Assembly: GCF_947494555.1 (NCBI RefSeq) | Contig: NZ_CANLVF010000004.1 | Location: 186,001 to 250,000, forward strand | Source of the DNA: an uncultured Roseibium sp. | GTDB lineage: Bacteria; Pseudomonadota; Alphaproteobacteria; Rhizobiales; Stappiaceae | Length of the DNA: 64,000 nt | Reading direction: 5' to 3' | In this document: piece by piece, positions 61,318-64,000 of the stretch | Layout: the number at the start of each line of letters is the position of its first letter | Numbering within the stretch: the first letter of the stretch is position 1 | Position numbers and translations under genes: made by a program | Notes under the pieces: generated by a model | What the model saw: the letters and a program-made list of their open reading frames with translations, nothing else | Database searches by the model: none | What the model was told of the DNA's origin: nothing

Positions 61318-61967
61318 TTCCGGCCCTTGCGCTGATTGGCGTTCGCCAGATAGTCGATCTTGAATAGATCCGGATTGGTCGGTGCGTTGGACACGACGTT
61401 ATAGACCGCGACAGACGTGTCGTAGCCCTGCTGATCGGTGACAGTCCATTGCTTCAAGGAAAAGTTGTCGGTGTCGAAAATGAGCGTCAGCGTTCCGGAG
61501 TTGAACTTGGTCTTGTCCAAAATCGTGACTGTGATCAGATCCTTCTCGACAAGGACGTTGGTGACGTTGGTGTCTTTCTCAAGATCAATCGCGTCGGACA
61601 AAAGAAAGCGCAAAGGCGTCTGTCCAAGCGGCCAAATGTCCTGTGTGTTTAGCTTGCGATCGCGTACGGAGACAGATTTGCCATCGGCGACGATATCAAG
61701 CACCGACGGCTTGTTATAATAAAACCGCACCTTGCCGGGGCGGGCCATGTAGAACTTCCCGTCGGACTGACTGCCGTCCGGTCCGAACTGGATGAAATCG
61801 CCGTGCATGGTTTTCACGGAGTTGAAATAGGTGCTCAGTTGCTGAAGCGTCTTCTGCTCCTGGTCCGTCAGCGCCTGTGCCGGAAGCAGCAAGGTCAGAA
61901 TCAGGCCCGCGGACAGGAGCGGACCGCCAATGTGTCGGGCGAGGCGAAGAGCAAAGCGTTTCAGCAT
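61314..61967 (-). CDS. lolA: Outer membrane lipoprotein carrier protein LolA
   Basis: Periplasmic chaperone that shuttles lipoproteins from the inner to the outer membrane. 217 residues from ATG 61967, with AGGACAT upstream; the frame to 62033 is not used. Signal peptide up to about residue 32 (LLLPAQA), then the LolA beta-barrel core with KTMHGDFIQFGPDGSQSDGK, GKVRFYYNKP and LPLRFLLSD-like blocks. It is downstream of ftsK and overlaps the ATP-grasp gene. Confidence 0.94.
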   Translation of the reverse strand: MLKRFALRLARHIGGPLLSAGLILTLLLPAQALTDQEQKTLQQLSTYFNSVKTMHGDFIQFGPDGSQSDGKFYMARPGKVRFYYNKPSVLDIVADGKSVSVRDRKLNTQDIWPLGQTPLRFLLSDAIDLEKDTNVTNVLVEKDLITVTILDKTKFNSGTLTLIFDTDNFSLKQWTVTDQQGYDTSVAVYNVVSNAPTNPDLFKIDYLANANQRKGRN

Positions 61968-62051
61968 GATGCAATGTCCTAAATCGTTATTTGCCGCAAA
62001 TAGTATAGCGTAGCTATGGAGCGTGTGTGGCAAAGCTTTGGCAATCGGGAC

Positions 62052-64000
62052 TTAAAACTCTTCTTCAACGCCGTTTTGCACGAGAATTTCCCGCTTTCCG
62101 GCATGGTTCGCCGAACTGATGAGCCCTTCCTGCTCCATGCGTTCTATGAGCGAGGCTGCCCGGTTGTAGCCGATCGACAAGCGGCGCTGGACATAGGACG
62201 TCGATGCCTTCTTGTCGCGCAGGACGATTGCGACGGCCTTGTCGTAGAGCTCGTTGCCTTCACCGCCGCCGGCGAGACCGCCACCTGCGTCATAGGGACT
62301 TTCCGTTTCGTCTTCCTCTTCCGTGACGGCTTCCAGATACTGCGGCGTGCCCTGGACCTTGAGGTGCTTGACGATGTCTTCCACCTCGTCGTCGGCAACG
62401 AACGGGCCGTGGACACGCTGGATGCGGCCGCCACCTGCCATGAACAGCATGTCGCCCATGCCGAGAAGCTGTTCGGCCCCCATCTCGCCAAGGATCGTGC
62501 GGCTGTCGATTTTCGACGTGACCTGGAAAGAGATACGCGTCGGGAAATTCGCCTTGATCGTGCCGGTGATAACATCCACGGACGGACGCTGCGTCGCCAT
62601 GATCAGATGGATACCGGCCGCACGGGCCATCTGTGCCAGGCGCTGGATGGCTCCCTCGATATCCTTTCCGGCAACCATCATGAGGTCAGCCATCTCGTCG
62701 ACGATCACGACGATGTAAGGCATTGCCTCGAGCGGCAGCTCCTCGTCCTCGTAAATTGGCTGTCCAGTGTCGCGGTCGAATCCGGTCTGAACAGTACGGG
62801 TGAAGCTTTCGCCCTTTTCGAGCGCCTGCTTTATCCGGGTGTTGTAACCGTCGATGTTCCGCACACCCATCTTGGACATCTTCTTGTAGCGGTCCTCCAT
62901 TTCGCGGACCGTCCACTTAAGCGCAACAACCGCTTTCTTGGGATCCGTCACGACGGGCGTGAGAAGATGCGGAATGCCGTCATAGATGGAAAGTTCGAGC
63001 ATTTTCGGGTCGATCATGATCAGTTTGCACTGCTCCGGTGTCAGCCGGTACAGCAGGGACAGGATCATGGTGTTGATCGAAACCGATTTACCCGAACCGG
63101 TCGTACCGGCAACGAGCAGGTGCGGCATGCGGGCAAGGTCTGCAACGACGCTTTCGCCATTGATGGTCTTGCCAAGTGCCAGGGGAAGCTTGGCCTTGGA
63201 CTTCTCGAAATCCTGAGCTGCGATCAATTCACGGAGAAACACGGTTTCACGCCGTGCATTTGGCAATTCGATACCGATGGCGTTCTTGCCGGGAATAACG
63301 GCAACACGCGCGGAAATCGCCGACATCGATCGCGCTATGTCATCTGCAAGGCCGATGACGCGGGACGATTTGATCCCGGGCGCAGGTTCCAGTTCGTAGA
63401 GCGTGACCACCGGGCCCGGTCGCACCTCGATGATCTCACCACGGACACCGAAGTCTTCAAGAACACCTTCCAGGATACGGGCGTTTTGCTCCAGCGCGTC
63501 GGCGGAAAGTCCGGGCACTTTGCCGCCGGCCTTTGGTTCGGCAAGCAGGCGCAATGGTGGCAGCTCGTATTCTTCCGGCGCGCCCAGGAAGGATGGCTGG
63601 GCTTCCTCGATGGCGCGTTTGCTCTGTTTCGGCCGCGGCGCCGGCGGAATAACCCTGCCCGCCTGCGGTGTGGGTTGTTCGGCCGGTGCGGGCATCTGTC
63701 CGGGTGCGGCAATTCCGACGGGCATTGCGTGTTGACCCGAAACCGGTCCCTTTTCGATCAGGAGTTCGTCGGGTTCGAAGCTCTCTCCGTCGTCTTCATA
63801 AGGTTCGTCGGCATATAGTCCGTCCGGATCCTCGTCCTCTGAGTGACTTCCGCGATCGTAGAATTCATCAAGCCCGTCGTCGTCCCGCGGCATAAGTTTG
63901 CCGGCAATCGCGCGGCGGAAGGCCGAAAGACGGCTGCCTCGCCTGCCGGTTTCGTATTCAACCGGGTCATCCGTGTCGTCATCGTCCCAGTCATCATCTT
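62052..64000 (-). CDS. ftsK: DNA translocase FtsK, C-terminal part, cut by the window edge
   Basis: Chromosome-dimer-resolving DNA motor at the septum. The frame remains open beyond 63893 to 64000 without a stop, so the N-terminal membrane domain lies outside the window. Visible are an acidic linker (DDDD, Pro-rich), the alpha/beta motor with Walker A in [14 protein letters not shown], the [14 protein letters not shown] region and Walker [14 protein letters not shown], and the C-terminal gamma winged-helix domain ([20 protein letters not shown]) that reads KOPS polarity sites. Function and motor are intact in the visible part. Confidence 0.97.
   Translation of the reverse strand, partial: DDDWDDDDTDDPVEYETGRRGSRLSAFRRAIAGKLMPRDDDGLDEFYDRGSHSEDEDPDGLYADEPYEDDGESFEPDELLIEKGPVSGQHAMPVGIAAPGQMPAPAEQPTPQAGRVIPPAPRPKQSKRAIEEAQPSFLGAPEEYELPPLRLLAEPKAGGKVPGLSADALEQNARILEGVLEDFGVRGEIIEVRPGPVVTLYELEPAPGIKSSRVIGLADDIARSMSAISARVAVIPGKNAIGIELPNARRETVFLRELIAAQDFEKSKAKLPLALGKTINGESVVADLARMPHLLVAGTTGSGKSVSINTMILSLLYRLTPEQCKLIMIDPKMLELSIYDGIPHLLTPVVTDPKKAVVALKWTVREMEDRYKKMSKMGVRNIDGYNTRIKQALEKGESFTRTVQTGFDRDTGQPIYEDEELPLEAMPYIVVIVDEMADLMMVAGKDIEGAIQRLAQMARAAGIHLIMATQRPSVDVITGTIKANFPTRISFQVTSKIDSRTILGEMGAEQLLGMGDMLFMAGGGRIQRVHGPFVADDEVEDIVKHLKVQGTPQYLEAVTEEEDETESPYDAGGGLAGGGEGNELYDKAVAIVLRDKKASTSYVQRRLSIGYNRAASLIERMEQEGLISSANHAGKREILVQNGVEEEF

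Noticed and set aside
62016..63818. 600-residue plus-strand ORF antisense to ftsK
   Set aside because: The opposite strand encodes the intact FtsK motor; long antisense frames are expected in GC-rich DNA.

Overview
The window looks like chromosomal DNA of an alphaproteobacterium, most probably Hyphomicrobiales and perhaps a marine Stappiaceae (Roseibium/Labrenzia-like) organism. The evidence is gene content and order, not a database match: a ureDAB-C-EFG urease operon carrying LprI-like genes, argH-lptM-lysA followed by a TIGR02302 protein, ftsE-ftsX-YdcF-plsC beside hpt and an MJ0042 zinc-ribbon protein, lolA-ftsK, DUF2125, and a perfect CtrA box before ftsE. Base composition is moderately GC-rich. 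No rRNA, tRNA, CRISPR array, insertion sequence or prophage was found.

Layout. 0-7 kb: rplS with a long leader, leuC, an HNH endonuclease, a TadG-like von Willebrand protein, and acs on the minus strand. 7-14.3 kb: a minus-strand urease operon (ureD, ureA, ureB, two LprI-like secreted proteins, ureC, a glutathione S-transferase, ureE, ureF, ureG, then a DUF1761 membrane protein) preceded by an excellent sigma-54 promoter match. 14.5-24 kb: a D,D-carboxypeptidase, a methionine aminopeptidase coupled to a ParD-like antitoxin and divergent from a COG0523 metallochaperone, tesB, a UbiH-type hydroxylase, an SDR enzyme, a cobalamin adenosyltransferase and a rhomboid protease. 24-26.5 kb: an ECF sigma/anti-sigma pair divergent from a Gly-rich exported protein and a small probable lipoprotein. 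26.7-31 kb: etfBA, a 3-hydroxybutyryl-CoA dehydrogenase and an acyl-CoA/benzoate-CoA-ligase-like enzyme, a catabolic block. 31-32.1 kb: three tiny genes whose products end in the same GLGxxVDITV-like tail; the first resembles YjfB motility proteins. 32.2-38.8 kb: a TlpA thioredoxin, argH, lptM, lysA and a TIGR02302 protein. 38.8-49 kb is accessory: a VPLPA-CTERM protein, three tandem NTF2-like proteins divergent from a LysR regulator, then a LacI regulator divergent from an FAD monooxygenase and a complete sugar-type ABC importer. 49-60 kb: a receiver protein, hpt, a zinc-ribbon protein, ftsEX, YdcF, plsC, a ChaC-like cyclotransferase, DUF2125, a GNAT enzyme, a DMT exporter, a CitE-like lyase and DUF1737. 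59-64 kb: a sulfotransferase, an ATP-grasp enzyme, lolA, and ftsK, which runs off the end of the window.

The best candidates for undescribed biology are the three tail-sharing small proteins (31.1-32.1 kb), the ECF module in which the anti-sigma factor and a small exported target-like protein share one C-terminal domain (24.2-26.5 kb), and the MetAP/ParD-like/COG0523 unit with a palindromic operator (16.5-18.8 kb). Start codons were reassigned in many genes using ribosome binding sites and family-typical N termini. Every functional statement is inferred from sequence recognition by eye; no search was run.
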